The position numbers and the translations under genes are program-made. From NCBI GenBank assembly GCA_028822935.1, contig JAPKCM010000024.1, positions 1 through 64,000 on the forward strand: 64,000 nucleotides of DNA. Reading direction: 5' to 3'. The notes beneath the pieces were generated by a model. The model saw only the letters and a program-made list of their open reading frames with translations. It did no database searches and was not told the DNA's origin. The DNA comes from Akkermansiaceae bacterium. Lineage in GTDB: Bacteria; Verrucomicrobiota; Verrucomicrobiia; Verrucomicrobiales; Akkermansiaceae. Each line of letters opens with the position of its first letter. The first letter of the stretch is position 1. This document shows, in pieces, positions 7,532 through 16,402 of the stretch.

Positions 7532-9238
7532 TCATAAGACGACTTTCGCGGCCGCTTCTTCGAGGGTCGTTATCCCCTTTTGAACTTTCAGGGCAGCGTC
7601 CTCTCGCATTGAAGCGAAGTTGCCTTCCTCCCGGGCGGCCGCACGGAGATCACCTTCGCTGGCATTTCTTGCGATCAGTGATTGCAGGTTCTCGCTAATC
7701 GGGAGCACCTCGTAGATACCGACACGGCCACGATAACCGGTATGGCGACAACGGTGGCAACCCTGCGCCTTAAGGAAGCGAGATTCGGAATCGGGGCTCA
7801 GCCCCCAGAACTCCAAGGCCTTGGGGGGCGGTGACCAGGGCACCGCACAGCTCTCGCAGACCCGCCTTACGAGACGTTGTCCAATCACGCACGAGAGGAC
7901 TGAAGCGATGAGAAACGGTTCGATGCCCATGTCGATCAGACGGCCAATCGTGCCGATGGCATTATTGGTGTGGACGGTGCTGAGGACGAGATGGCCGGTC
8001 AGCGCCGCTTGAATGGCGATGGTAGCTGTCTCGGAGTCGCGGATCTCGCCGATCATCGCGATATCCGGATCCTGACGAAGCATGCTCCGCAGGCTACCGG
8101 CAAAGGTCATGCCCGCCCGGGTGTTGAGCTCGACCTGACGGATGCGGGGAACCCGGTATTCGACAGGGTCCTCGACCGTGATGATATTCACCTCCGGGCG
8201 ATTGAGCATCGCGAGCACGGAATATAGCGTTGTGGTCTTGCCGCTCCCGGTCGGTCCCGTATTTAGGATCATGCCGTGTGGCCTTGCAATCGTCTTCTCG
8301 ATTTTGCGGACATCGCTTTCGCGCATGCCAAGCTGATCGAGTTTGAACACGAGAGCACTCATATCAAGGAGACGCATAACGATGTTCTCGCCGTGGATGG
8401 TGGGGAGCGATGATACCCGCACGTTGATTTCCCGACCGCTGATGCGGGCGGTGAAGCGGCCATCCTGAGGAACGCGGGTAATGGCAATATCCATGTGTCC
8501 GAGAATCTTCAAGCGGGAGACGACCGAGGGCAGCATCGACTTGGGGATCGGCGGCAGGTCCTTTAAGATTCCATCGACACGGAGCCGGACTTGGACATGA
8601 GTCTTCTCCGGGCAAACGTGCACGTCGCTCGCTCCTTCGCGAACGGCACGCGTGATAATCCAATCGACGCTGCGTACCGCGGTTGCTCCCTCCGCCATAG
8701 CGGTTAACGCCTTGAGTTGTGACTCATCGCTTTCGTTGCTCTCCCCGTCGGACTGCGTCGTGCCGTAATCGACCTTCTCGATATCGTCGAGCAGAGAACC
8801 GATCCCGGAGGCAAGACCATAGAGACTGTTCATTAGCTCGTTATACTCGGTCTCGGTACAGATGACGGGTTCGACCTCCATCTCGACGTGTCGCTGCACC
8901 GCATCCATGTCGACCACCTCTGTGGGGTCGGGCATTGCCACAATGAGCAAGTTTTCGTCTTGCCGCAGCGGAACGATGCGGTGTTTTCCGGCCATCGAAG
9001 CGGGCAAGATCGCGGCGAGTTCCGGATCCACAGGATAGCGATCAGGATCGTATTTGGGGATATTAAATCGAGCGCTAAGAATGCTGACCATGTCGGTATC
9101 GGCCACCATTCCTTCGCGAAGGATGTACTCATGGACCTTGAGACCGTTGGGTCTGGGGGCATTTTGCACCTGATTGTATTGCTCCTCAGAGAGGAAGCCT
9201 TCCTCAAGAAGCACTTTTTCAAGTCTCACATTCATCAT
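7532..9238 (-). CDS. pilB: Type IV pilus assembly ATPase (PilB/GspE/MshE-like)
   Basis: A 568-residue extension ATPase. The N-terminal third is an MshEN/T2SSE_N domain (two related stretches within 1-130), which binds c-di-GMP in some relatives. The ATPase core has ASDVHVCPE, Walker A GPTGSGKTT (328-336), an Asp box with DPDIAMIGEIRD (about 390-401) and the His box GHLVLSTVHT (415-424). The family's zinc site is present as CxxC pairs at 461-464 and 494-497. Two adjacent ATG codons precede the frame and either may be used. It lies 13 bases after the secretin gene and 84 bases before pilC. Confidence 0.88.
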   Translation of the reverse strand: MMNVRLEKVLLEEGFLSEEQYNQVQNAPRPNGLKVHEYILREGMVADTDMVSILSARFNIPKYDPDRYPVDPELAAILPASMAGKHRIVPLRQDENLLIVAMPDPTEVVDMDAVQRHVEMEVEPVICTETEYNELMNSLYGLASGIGSLLDDIEKVDYGTTQSDGESNESDESQLKALTAMAEGATAVRSVDWIITRAVREGASDVHVCPEKTHVQVRLRVDGILKDLPPIPKSMLPSVVSRLKILGHMDIAITRVPQDGRFTARISGREINVRVSSLPTIHGENIVMRLLDMSALVFKLDQLGMRESDVRKIEKTIARPHGMILNTGPTGSGKTTTLYSVLAMLNRPEVNIITVEDPVEYRVPRIRQVELNTRAGMTFAGSLRSMLRQDPDIAMIGEIRDSETATIAIQAALTGHLVLSTVHTNNAIGTIGRLIDMGIEPFLIASVLSCVIGQRLVRRVCESCAVPWSPPPKALEFWGLSPDSESRFLKAQGCHRCRHTGYRGRVGIYEVLPISENLQSLIARNASEGDLRAAAREEGNFASMREDAALKVQKGITTLEEAAAKVVL

Positions 9239-9251
9239 TTAGAGCCTTCGG

Positions 9252-10874
9252 TTACTTTCCTTGAAGCTCCACCGCTGTCCTAGCCTGGGGAAGAATGTGA
9301 GGGGTGATGAAAATCAAGGTATCGCTGAAAGTCTTCCGGCCGGCCTGGTTCCGGAACATCCCGCCCAAGCCTGGAATATTCTTGAGGAATGGAATCCCCT
9401 CCTCCTGGAGACTCTTGGATTCGGAAGAAAGTCCGCCGATCACCGTCGTTTGCCCGTTGGCGAGATACAGGGAGGTAATTGCTGACCGCGTGATAACCGG
9501 GACTTGAGCATTTCCATCAATGATAACGGCCCGGGTGTCATCGAAGTCGTCCTTGGTGGTATCGAGATTGAGCTTGACCCAATTCTTGTCGATGACGTGA
9601 GGAGTGACCTCCAGACGCAGGACCGCCTTTTTGAATTCGACCCGGGAAACAGCGGCGATTCCGCCTCCGGAAGCGGAAGCGAAGGGCCTCTCCTCGCCGC
9701 TTTCGATAATCGCAGTCAACTGGTCAAGGGTCGTGATCGAAGGTCGGGAGACGATGTTAAGCCGACCATCTTTTTGAAGGGCAGAGAGCTGAGCCTGCAG
9801 GGTTTGGCTCCCTCTGACAAGACTGGCACCGTAAGAAAATCCGGTTCCGATAGGATCAAACCCGGCGGGAAAGTTGGAATTGAAACCGGCGGTACCCGGC
9901 GTAATGCCTGTCGTAAGCTCTCCACTATTGGAGCCATCCAAGACGCCCCATTGGACGCCGAGCTGGCGAGCGACTTCAGTATTCGCCTGGACAATAGTCG
10001 CTTCGATCAGAACTTGATGAGTGGGTTGATCCAAGCCCTTAATGAGCTGACGAGCTTGGGCAATATCGGAGGGAACTCCATGGATGATAAGCTGGCCGGA
10101 ATCTGTGTCGGCCTTCACCATGAAACCGGTGCGTTCAACTTCCAGAGCGTCCGCGGGATCGGCACCTGAACCGGCACTTGAATCGTGATCTGCGGCGGTG
10201 GCCTGTACCGTTGAGCGGACTGAATTTGCAAGCTTTTCAATATCGGCATACCGGACGCGGACGATACCCATCACCATGGGCTCCGAACGCCTCCTCTGCT
10301 CAGCGGCTTGAAGCTGGTCGTGCAGCGCGGTCTCCATGGCAATATTGCCTTCGACATCTGCAACGGAGAAGATTTGCAGGAGGTCATCGTCAAGATTATA
10401 GTGTAATCCATGTGCTTCAGTAATGGCTAAAAAAAGGCGATCCCAGCGGGTTTCACGCCTGATGCTCACGAGAATCGGACCGCTGACGCCCTCGGTAATA
10501 ACGACGTTTAGATCGGCGGCGTCGGCGAGGGCACGCAGAAGCACTCTAACGTCCATGGCACGCGTCATTACCATGTTCTTAACAGGGATCTGGGGCAAGG
10601 GTTGCGGCCTCGATGATTCAAGGGCAGCCACCTCTTCTGCGTGGAAATCGCGCATCTCCGGAAAATCGGGGGCGGGTGGAGCAGCCCAAGCCGAGTCGTC
10701 TGCGACTTGCTTCCACTCTTTATAAGTAGGATCGTCACCCGCGGATTGCGTCGCGACGGTGCAGCCGGCCATTAACAGAGTGGCCGCAAGGACCACGCAA
10801 CGATTGCGAAAGTGTCCGCAGGACTTGGAACAATTGCGTTGTTTATCAGAGATGATTGTCATCGGTTTTATCAT
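9252..10874 (-). CDS. Secretin lipoprotein (PilQ/MshL/GspD-like)
   Basis: A 540-residue outer-membrane secretin forming the pore for the pilus. The N-terminus has a long basic leader and the lipobox LLMAGC (Cys38), so it is probably a lipoprotein like MshL; a start at the ATG at 10862 would give a shorter leader. An STN-like domain (about 105-170, ADLNVVITEGVSGPILV) follows. Then come a secretin N-type repeat (VRYADIEKLANSV...) and the secretin domain, starting at HQVLIEATIVQANTEVARQLG and ending with FITPHIL. It is short for PilQ and has no AMIN domain, which favours the MshL type. Confidence 0.85.
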   Translation of the reverse strand: MIKPMTIISDKQRNCSKSCGHFRNRCVVLAATLLMAGCTVATQSAGDDPTYKEWKQVADDSAWAAPPAPDFPEMRDFHAEEVAALESSRPQPLPQIPVKNMVMTRAMDVRVLLRALADAADLNVVITEGVSGPILVSIRRETRWDRLFLAITEAHGLHYNLDDDLLQIFSVADVEGNIAMETALHDQLQAAEQRRRSEPMVMGIVRVRYADIEKLANSVRSTVQATAADHDSSAGSGADPADALEVERTGFMVKADTDSGQLIIHGVPSDIAQARQLIKGLDQPTHQVLIEATIVQANTEVARQLGVQWGVLDGSNSGELTTGITPGTAGFNSNFPAGFDPIGTGFSYGASLVRGSQTLQAQLSALQKDGRLNIVSRPSITTLDQLTAIIESGEERPFASASGGGIAAVSRVEFKKAVLRLEVTPHVIDKNWVKLNLDTTKDDFDDTRAVIIDGNAQVPVITRSAITSLYLANGQTTVIGGLSSESKSLQEEGIPFLKNIPGLGGMFRNQAGRKTFSDTLIFITPHILPQARTAVELQGK

Positions 10875-10891
10875 TACGATTTTCCTGTGAT

Positions 10892-11377
10892 TTATGGTTT
10901 TTCAAGAGGCACCTCAACTGGGTCGGTTGCGCCGCGGCGAAGTAGCTCGATATGGTCCGAGTAAATTTGCGAGAGCTTAAATTCTCCTCCTTGAATTGCC
11001 TCGCCAGCCCTATAATCATAGCCGTCGATAATCGCGATGGGTTGGGATCCGATATCGATATAACCGACATATTTCGGGAGAGGTGACGGCCCCGGGAGAG
11101 ACTCCTCCGGTTCAATGTCTGGCACCACCAACGGTTGCTCCCGGAGGGGGCTGCGGAGCCATTGCGAAGTGGCCCCGGCCAAAACGCGCTCTTCGCGTTC
11201 CGTTAGCTCTCCCTGTGCAACACTCGCCTGCACGTTGGTAATTAAAGCACTGAAGTCGGTCCGGACCAGCTTAGGCGAAGCGGCGGTCGGGCTGGACAGC
11301 CCAGATGCGTAATAGAGCCCCGCACATATTACGGCGGTCGCGGCGAGGCCGAGGATTATTTTTTCTCGAAGTGTCAT
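10892..11377 (-). CDS. PilP/GspC-like pilus alignment protein
   Basis: A 161-residue single-pass membrane protein with a transmembrane helix at about 8-27 and a periplasmic part containing YVGYIDIGSQPIAIIDGYDYRAGEAI. This resembles the beta-rich HR/PilP domain in which short strands precede a G(E/D)xV-type turn. It starts inside the stop of the PilO-like gene (ATGA overlap) and is followed 17 bases later by the secretin. From family knowledge it would link the inner-membrane PilNO complex to the secretin. Similarity to PilP is weak and the call rests largely on position and size. Confidence 0.6.
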   Translation of the reverse strand: MTLREKIILGLAATAVICAGLYYASGLSSPTAASPKLVRTDFSALITNVQASVAQGELTEREERVLAGATSQWLRSPLREQPLVVPDIEPEESLPGPSPLPKYVGYIDIGSQPIAIIDGYDYRAGEAIQGGEFKLSQIYSDHIELLRRGATDPVEVPLEKP

Positions 11378-11907
11378 TGGATTGCTAGCCAGACTGAAAG
11401 GCTCATTTCTTGTCCGAGATCGGTGACGTCGATAGTCAAGGATTCGATAGATTCGACGAATTGCATCTCATTGAGCCGATTCAGAAGGATATTAAAAGTC
11501 AGAAATTCGCCGCGCATGCGCGCGTCGACCCGCAACATTTCGCGACCATTCTGAAGAGAGCGCACCTGAGGGGTTACCGAAACGAGCTCTAAGTCGGACG
11601 CGCGCGCCAAGGTCTCGAATACCTCCGGCAACTCGGCTAGATCTTCTATCTTGAGAGGTTGAAGCTCGTTGACAGAGATCCCCTCGGGAAGCTCTTTCTT
11701 TTGGAGCTGCATTAACGAGAGATAAATTGGAAGCAAGGTTTTCTGCCCTTGTAGGTCGGCTTGTAATTCCTTGATAGAGGCGCGGGTTTTGTCGACATCC
11801 CGAGCGGATGGGAACACTCCGAGTATGACAAGCGCGAGCAATACCATTGCGAAAAGGGTTGGAATTACCATTTTCTCCTTGGTAGAGGTACGCGCGTTTG
11901 ATCCCAT
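11374..11907 (-). CDS. PilO/GspM-like pilus assembly protein
   Basis: A 177-residue bitopic protein with a transmembrane helix at about 15-35 (TLFAMVLLALVILGVFP). A coiled-coil stretch follows (about 38-75, KTRASIKELQADLQGQK...), then a small ferredoxin-like domain ending in SIESLTIDVTDLGQEMSLSVWLA. This is the PilO/GspM architecture. It begins one base after the stop of the PilM-PilN fusion and overlaps the next gene by four bases, so the three genes are tightly coupled. Confidence 0.72.
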   Translation of the reverse strand: MGSNARTSTKEKMVIPTLFAMVLLALVILGVFPSARDVDKTRASIKELQADLQGQKTLLPIYLSLMQLQKKELPEGISVNELQPLKIEDLAELPEVFETLARASDLELVSVTPQVRSLQNGREMLRVDARMRGEFLTFNILLNRLNEMQFVESIESLTIDVTDLGQEMSLSVWLAIQ

Positions 11908-11908
11908 C

Positions 11909-13678
11909 TTATTTATTAGTAAAATCTCCTTCGCTCTCTTCGACGGTCTTCACTTTCAGGGTGAAGGTGAGGTGCAATTCATCCGAACTCTCGACGAGTT
12001 TTGTCGAATCTACCTCCACTGCATGGAATAGCTGCGACTGATCCAAGCGCGCAATGTAAATGGCTAGCGATGTTTCTAGTGAGGTGCGCTCTCCATTGAC
12101 GATTCCTTTTAAAAGGAGAGTTCCCTTGGCATCTGCTGCGGTTTTAATGGGGCGGCCCTTTGCGGCTGGAACATCCAGAAGCGTTATTGAACCGCCCATT
12201 GTAGCTGAGACATGGAGGAGCGATATATTTTCAGGGGTCAGCCTTGTGATCTCTGCGAGCAGGGCGAGACCCTCGTAGCGCTTTATGGCCGCCCTCCGTC
12301 GCTCTTGCAGCGCTCGCACGTCCCCGGTGGCTTCCATGATAATGGTCTCAGTAAGCCTGGGGCCTAGGGAACTTAGGCTCCGATCAAGATTGTCTCGCTC
12401 CGCGTTTAGGCTTCGCGATTGCGACTGTTGCCAGCTATATATAAGAGCTGTCGCTGCTGTCAGGATTATCAGAAAAATCGACATCACAGTGGCGATTTTA
12501 CGATGCTTGTTCTCGTCTAGGCGTTCCTTATAGGTGTAGGCGAGGTTAATTCCGGGCTGAGTTCCTTCGAGCGCCAAACCAAAAGCCGGTCCGTAGGCAA
12601 TTCGATCTACGTTGTCAGCAGGAAAGGACGTCTCCGTTTGTAACTCCGGCGTGTCAAAGGGATCGATCGCGATCACCTGGGGCGAAAGTTGCTCGGAAAT
12701 ATATTGAAAGAGGTGTCCTCTGGCAGCAATCCCGCCACCGAGAAAAATCGTTTCCATTGGCTCGGTATCGAAATTGCTTTGATAATACGTGATCGTCCGC
12801 TCGATCTGCCGCACCGTGCGTTTTAGAGTTGGATGTAATAACGCCAAAACATTTTCATGATATTGGCAATCATCGAATGAAAGTGCCTCTTCCCCCAACC
12901 CGAGTTTGAGAACGAGATCACAAGCTTCTTCCTGACTCGGCGCCGGGTTGAGTTCCTTCACAAGCACCTCCCCGAAGTTTTGGAGCCCCAATGGAATATT
13001 CCTGGTGAAGACAAGTCGCCCATCAGAGAGGACGCTCACGCTTGTGGCGCGCTGTCCCAACTTGCAGATCAAGACTGGAGCCTCCTGCTTCTCGTCGCCA
13101 CGGACGTTCACCAGATTACGCAGGGCAAAGAGAGGAACCCCAATGCCGGTCAGAGGATAACCCGCTCGAGAAAACGCTTGCTGAAGCCCTTCGGCACCCT
13201 CGCGTCCAACAAGCACACCGGTAATATTTAGGCTGGTATTTGATTCTCCTCCCTCCTCGACCTGAAAATCGATCACCGCGTCTTTTTCGAGGAATTCTTC
13301 TTCGCGTTGAAGCCCCCAGTATACAGCCCCCGGAAGTCGAGACGGGCTGACCTGCGGTAATTTTAGGTGATGAACGCGCGCCCAATCCAGCCCTGGCGCG
13401 GCCCAGATTGCCAGACCTTTGGATGAACCACAAAACTTCTGCAGTGCCGCCTTGAGTATCGGAGTAAACGAGGATGACTCTGGACCCAAGCCCGGGTCGA
13501 ATTCGAATGTCCGACATTCCTCGAAACATATCCCTCCATCGGCTGCCTTTCTCAATCGAACCATATAGATAGTGCTATATCCAATCTCAATACCCACGAT
13601 GGCCCCCTGACGCTTGGGACGTCTAAAGCTCCTCGATGAAACGCTTTTTGAAGTAGCGGGACGACTAGAATTAGTCAT
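11909..13678 (-). CDS. PilM-PilN fusion protein (GspL-like)
   Basis: A 589-residue protein joining two proteins that are usually separate. Residues about 25-375 form a PilM-type actin-like ATPase: GIEIGYSTIYMVRL is the phosphate-1-like strand, and FLGGGIAARGHL (about 312-323) and AYGPAFGLAL (about 361-370) are typical PilM/FtsA-fold ends. Residues 395-416 are a transmembrane helix, and about 417-589 form a coiled coil plus PilN-like periplasmic domain. This resembles GspL of type II secretion more than the pilM and pilN pair of Pseudomonas. It is the first gene of the operon, and about 760 bases separate it from the divergent dbpA. Confidence 0.78.
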   Translation of the reverse strand: MTNSSRPATSKSVSSRSFRRPKRQGAIVGIEIGYSTIYMVRLRKAADGGICFEECRTFEFDPGLGPESSSFTPILKAALQKFCGSSKGLAIWAAPGLDWARVHHLKLPQVSPSRLPGAVYWGLQREEEFLEKDAVIDFQVEEGGESNTSLNITGVLVGREGAEGLQQAFSRAGYPLTGIGVPLFALRNLVNVRGDEKQEAPVLICKLGQRATSVSVLSDGRLVFTRNIPLGLQNFGEVLVKELNPAPSQEEACDLVLKLGLGEEALSFDDCQYHENVLALLHPTLKRTVRQIERTITYYQSNFDTEPMETIFLGGGIAARGHLFQYISEQLSPQVIAIDPFDTPELQTETSFPADNVDRIAYGPAFGLALEGTQPGINLAYTYKERLDENKHRKIATVMSIFLIILTAATALIYSWQQSQSRSLNAERDNLDRSLSSLGPRLTETIIMEATGDVRALQERRRAAIKRYEGLALLAEITRLTPENISLLHVSATMGGSITLLDVPAAKGRPIKTAADAKGTLLLKGIVNGERTSLETSLAIYIARLDQSQLFHAVEVDSTKLVESSDELHLTFTLKVKTVEESEGDFTNK

Positions 13679-14440
13679 GATGAATTGTTCACTTTAATAA
13701 CATAAGCAGATGATAGCTCAAATTACTCAGGTGATTTATTTTGAGTAGTGCCCTTGAAATCCAAAATATCTTGTGAAGTTAAAGGTAAAGCATTGGTAAC
13801 AATCCCACCGATTCCTGTCAAATATTTTTATATTGATCCCTTTAAACATCCAACCCTCGCCGAGAGTCACAAGGAGTGGCGGCGTGGCACCTGACAAAGA
13901 ACCTTTAGAAAAATAAAATCCGAAGAAGAAAATCTCTTGCGCACTTCGCGAGGAAATCCGCTGTTGGCTAGGCAGATTTAAGTGATCGCCGACCGCTTCG
14001 AACAAGAAGTGCCGATGAGCGGGTTTTAATTCAACACGCCGGATTGATCGGTCCGGTCAGTGACCACTTCTCTATCGAACCCTTCGTCATCGCGCAGACC
14101 CTCTGCACAATCGAAGGGATTGGCTCTGGATGCTGTCAGGGTCACTTCTCGAGATCTTCCGTTCATCAGTGATTCGGTAGATGAACTTCAGGATAGCCTT
14201 TGAAGTTCCGCTCTCAGAATGAGCAGTCTCGTAGGCGCGAAACGAAATTGGCAGGAGATTACACCGAGGCGATCCGGTGAAGCGCCCACCACGGCGCGCG
14301 GCCCTGATTGATACTCCCTCTTTCTTCCCTTTCTAGCCCCTCAAACGGCGCCACCCAAAAAGTAAATCCGCTAACGATCCTGCTATCGGTGAACAAATGA
14401 CGGTTGTGTAGAACCCGTCAATTCGCGACAGTCGTTAGAA
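13679..14440. other. Divergent intergenic region between the pilus operon and dbpA
   Basis: No convincing gene is visible in this 760-base stretch. An 89-codon minus-strand frame (13736-14005) has unusual composition and no recognisable motif and is not called. The region must hold the start signals of both the pilus operon and dbpA. The half near dbpA (about 14200-14440) is unusually long for a leader, and a cold-responsive 5' UTR would fit the helicase, but no specific element was identified. Confidence 0.5.
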
Positions 14441-15847
14441 GTGAAAAAATCCTTCGAAGAACTCCAGCTATCCCCCGCCTTGACCGCCGTGGTCCAGGAC
14501 CTCGGTTACACTCAGCCAACACCCATTCAGATTGAAGCGATTCCGGCCCTGCTGGCCGGCCGGAATATCATTGGTCATTCGCAGACGGGAAGCGGTAAGA
14601 CCGCTGCCTTCGCCCTGCCCGTCCTGCAGGGTATTGAGGTGGAGCGATGCGAGCTGCAAGCCCTCGTGATCTGCCCGACGCGAGAACTCACGGCCCAGGT
14701 CGGACGCGAGATCCGTAAACTTGGTCGAAAACACCGCGGCCTCCAAGTCTTAGAACTAGTCGGTGGACAGTTGTCACGGCCACAACGCGACTCGCTCGAG
14801 CGAGGTGCACATATTGCCATCGGTACACCCGGCCGACTCCTCGACTTGCTGGAACGAGGGTTCATGAAGCCCGAATCGATCAAGACGGTCGTGCTAGACG
14901 AGGCGGATCGGATGCTCGACATGGGCTTCGGCGACGACGTGCACAAGATCATCAGCTACCTGCCGGAAAACCGTCAAACAGCCCTCTTCTCAGCGACCTT
15001 CCCGAGAGGCATCGAAGCGATGAGCCGGGAAATCCAGCCAGATGCTCAGCGAATTACGATTGAGACTGCCGATGAAGATCTCGCTGATATTCGTGAGCTG
15101 AAACTCTGCTACGGAAATGACGATAAGCTCTTGGCACTCTGCTGGGCGCTGCAATCCCAACCGCACGGGTCGGCACTCGTCTTCTGCAACCAGAAAACCA
15201 CGGTGCGCGAGATCACCGAAGAGCTGAGTCGCGGGGGCATCAGCGTCGACCGCTTCGATGGCGATCTTGAGCAGTTTGATCGCGACCAAGTGCTCGCCCG
15301 ATTTCGCAACCACAGCTTGCGTGTCCTGATCGCGACCGATGTCGCCGGGCGCGGCCTTGACGTCGAGGGCTTGGACCTCGTGATCAACTACGACCTCCCG
15401 AAGCAAGCTGAGATCTACGTTCATCGAATTGGTCGAACTGGGAGGGCCGGTGCGACCGGTGTTGCGATCTCGATGGTACGAGATGAGACTGACAGGGACC
15501 TCGAAGACATCGAAGAATTCACGGGACAGACGATCGAGATCTTGGATCACAGCGCCAGCAAGAGGTCAACGCTTGATGATCTCCTGAAGCAACTCGCGGA
15601 GGGCCCCAAGATGGAGACCATCTTGATCTCCGGTGGTCGCAAGGACAAGGTGCGTAAGGGGGACATTCTCGGAGCCCTCACCGGCGACGCTGGCGGCTTG
15701 GACGGCAAGGATATCGGCAAGATCGAAATCCAAGAAAAGTTGTCTTATGTCGCCGTCTCACAAGCCGTGATTTCAGATGCCGTTTCGTGCCTCAACGCGG
15801 GACGAATCAAAGGCAAGCGCTTCAGGGCGACTCACGTTGGGAGGTAG
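14441..15847 (+). CDS. dbpA: ATP-dependent RNA helicase DbpA
   Basis: A 468-residue DEAD-box helicase acting in late 50S ribosome assembly; DbpA is targeted to hairpin 92 of 23S rRNA. Motifs in order are the Q-motif region YTQPTPIQ, Walker A SQTGSGKT (47-54), PTREL, TPGRL, DEAD (153-156), SAT (184-186) and HRIGRTGRAG. The C-terminal 75 residues (METILISGGRKDKVRKGDIL onward, with LTGDAGGLDGKDIGKI and GRIKGKRFR) match the DbpA RNA-binding domain and separate it from RhlE, SrmB and DeaD. It is close to the 457 residues of E. coli DbpA. The start is GTG, with no strong ribosome-binding site. Confidence 0.92.
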   Translation: MKKSFEELQLSPALTAVVQDLGYTQPTPIQIEAIPALLAGRNIIGHSQTGSGKTAAFALPVLQGIEVERCELQALVICPTRELTAQVGREIRKLGRKHRGLQVLELVGGQLSRPQRDSLERGAHIAIGTPGRLLDLLERGFMKPESIKTVVLDEADRMLDMGFGDDVHKIISYLPENRQTALFSATFPRGIEAMSREIQPDAQRITIETADEDLADIRELKLCYGNDDKLLALCWALQSQPHGSALVFCNQKTTVREITEELSRGGISVDRFDGDLEQFDRDQVLARFRNHSLRVLIATDVAGRGLDVEGLDLVINYDLPKQAEIYVHRIGRTGRAGATGVAISMVRDETDRDLEDIEEFTGQTIEILDHSASKRSTLDDLLKQLAEGPKMETILISGGRKDKVRKGDILGALTGDAGGLDGKDIGKIEIQEKLSYVAVSQAVISDAVSCLNAGRIKGKRFRATHVGR

Positions 15848-15851
15848 AATT

Positions 15852-15986
15852 CCGGCGTAGGACAACCCCTTCTAGGCTGCCTTCCCTCTCGGCGAATGAT
15901 TTGAGCTTCTGGTCTGATCCTCCTGGATGCGCCTAGGACTGGGTCTTGGACGGGAAAGACAGCCTGGAAGGACTGTCCTACATCGG
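15852..15986. repeat. Long imperfect inverted repeat downstream of dbpA
   Basis: Two arms of about 34 bases (15852-15885 and 15953-15986) are reverse complements with a few mismatches and one indel. The cores are GTAGGACA...AGGCTG and its partner CAGCCTGG...TGTCCTAC. About 67 bases separate them. The structure could be a REP/BIME-like or MITE-like repeated element, or a terminator for dbpA, whose stop is five bases upstream. No U-tract follows the second arm. Confidence 0.7.
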
Positions 15987-16127
15987 TAGATCAAAAGTGC
16001 GTTTACATAAATTTTACATCAAACCTCCTGGCTTCATCCAAATGCTTCGATAGGGTTCATCAGTTCAGCTAATCTCTACCTGAAGAAGCTTACCGCCCTC
16101 CAACTAGGTCGCTACTCCGCCGGCGGC

Positions 16128-16244
16128 ATGGAGCGCACCAAGACGCTCATTAACGCGCAGATTGGGAAGCGATTCGCCAAGCTCGAAGAAATTCGCAAGG
16201 AACAGGAGATGTTGAAGGACGCTACCGCCAAGGTAGCAGAGTAA
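16128..16244 (+). CDS. Short lysine/glutamate-rich frame of unknown origin
   Basis: A 38-codon frame from an ATG. The same frame is open and protein-like for about 18 more codons upstream (NLYLKKLTALQLGRYSAGG) without a start. The sequence is helical and charged (TKTLINAQIGKRFAKLEEIRKE), as in small phage structural or accessory proteins, but no family was recognised. It is probably a fragment. The rest of the 15987-16402 gap shows nothing else. Confidence 0.3.
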   Translation: MERTKTLINAQIGKRFAKLEEIRKEQEMLKDATAKVAE

Positions 16245-16402
16245 AGCTAACGACACTCCCGACAGCAAAGATCACCACCACCGGCTGGCCCCGCTTCCTC
16301 GCCCGCGAATGGCGCAAGCATCCCCCAACCATAACAAGAAAGTTCCCAGAGCATATCTGGAGGCAGGATGCGTTACACCGCACTACTCACCTCTCCGTGA
16401 AA

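Noticed and set aside
13736-14005. 89-codon minus-strand frame in the pilus-dbpA gap
   Set aside because: The composition is unlike the other genes, with no motif, signal or ribosome-binding site.
14280-14360. Apparent similarity between the dbpA leader and the region at about 54220-54270 (CCACCCAAAAAG)
   Set aside because: Only about a dozen bases match exactly; the flanks cannot be aligned.
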